Positions 15,385 through 15,503 of a stretch of DNA of 15,503 nt are shown here, in pieces. The position numbers were made by a program, and so were the translations under genes. This stretch comes from JBPEWY01 sp052032225 (lineage in GTDB: Bacteria > Bacteroidota > Bacteroidia > Flavobacteriales > Flavobacteriaceae). A model generated the notes under the pieces. The model ran no database searches and had not been told where the DNA came from. It saw only the letters and a program-made list of their open reading frames with translations. The stretch lies in NCBI GenBank assembly GCA_052032225.1, contig JBPEWY010000080.1, forward strand, positions 1 to 15,503, in the 5' to 3' direction. Each line of letters begins with the position of its first letter. Within the stretch, counting starts at the first letter, position 1.

Positions 15385-15503
15385 TAAAATAACCGAAAAA
15401 GAGCTTTATAAGCATTAGTTATTGATGTGTTGATTGATAATAGTTATTATTTATTATACAAGCGTTAAATATTTTGCTTTTACAGCAACTTTTAAGTTTT
15501 AGC

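Noticed and set aside
15329..15415. Upstream start for the OmpH-like protein
   Set aside because: The extra 29 codons overlap a well-formed promoter and would place a second hydrophobic segment ahead of a good signal peptide.
15416..15503. A gene or start of an operon at the right edge
   Set aside because: AT-rich sequence with several stops and no convincing start or promoter box; nothing supportable seen.

Overview
The window looks like a chromosomal segment from a Flavobacteriaceae-type bacterium (Bacteroidota). It is AT-rich and lacks Shine-Dalgarno sequences ahead of most genes. Several genes are preceded by the Bacteroidota -7 promoter box TAnnTTTG. It also carries families typical of that clade: a DUF4837 lipoprotein, a bacterial GH3 protein beside an M23 peptidase, a short TatA, and a probable DUF6747 micro-protein. 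The organism call is inferred from protein style and promoter grammar, not from a marker RNA.

Layout. Positions 1-6507 (all minus strand) form the edge of a surface-polysaccharide locus. In transcription order it runs: a 562-residue protein (DUF6909-like), a Wzz-type chain-length protein, then rmlB, rmlA, rmlC and rmlD, packed with overlaps or gaps of a few bases. A partial wecB follows behind its own promoter and runs off the left edge. The rmlBACD set converts glucose-1-phosphate and dTTP to dTDP-L-rhamnose; wecB makes UDP-ManNAc; Wzz would set polymer length. RmlD ends about 30 residues short, directly before the wecB promoter, which may mark the junction between a conserved rml core and exchangeable polysaccharide genes.

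Positions 6549-8920 (minus) hold a two-gene unit: an M23 LytM-type endopeptidase anchored in the inner membrane, then a GH3 acyl-adenylate-type enzyme. Divergent from it is tatA (9030-9221, plus). The stretch 9222-9665 is not empty: it holds a terminator, a 55-residue membrane protein gene with its own promoter box, and a strong bidirectional terminator.

Positions 9666-13506 (minus) hold pgk, an MltD-like lytic transglycosylase with two LysM repeats, and a DUF4837 lipoprotein. Divergent from pgk is the gene for the DNA polymerase III delta-prime subunit (13627-14787, plus). It converges on an OmpH/Skp-like gene (14813-15328, minus) across a hairpin terminator. The last 88 bases or so hold no recognisable gene.

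Most of the content is cell-envelope construction (rhamnose sugar nucleotides, polymer length, murein hydrolases, lipoproteins, protein export) mixed with core housekeeping genes. No mobile element, CRISPR array, tRNA or rRNA was seen. The most intriguing gene is the 562-residue one at 4819-6507: its C-terminal third carries what look like nucleosidase / nucleoside phosphorylase signatures.
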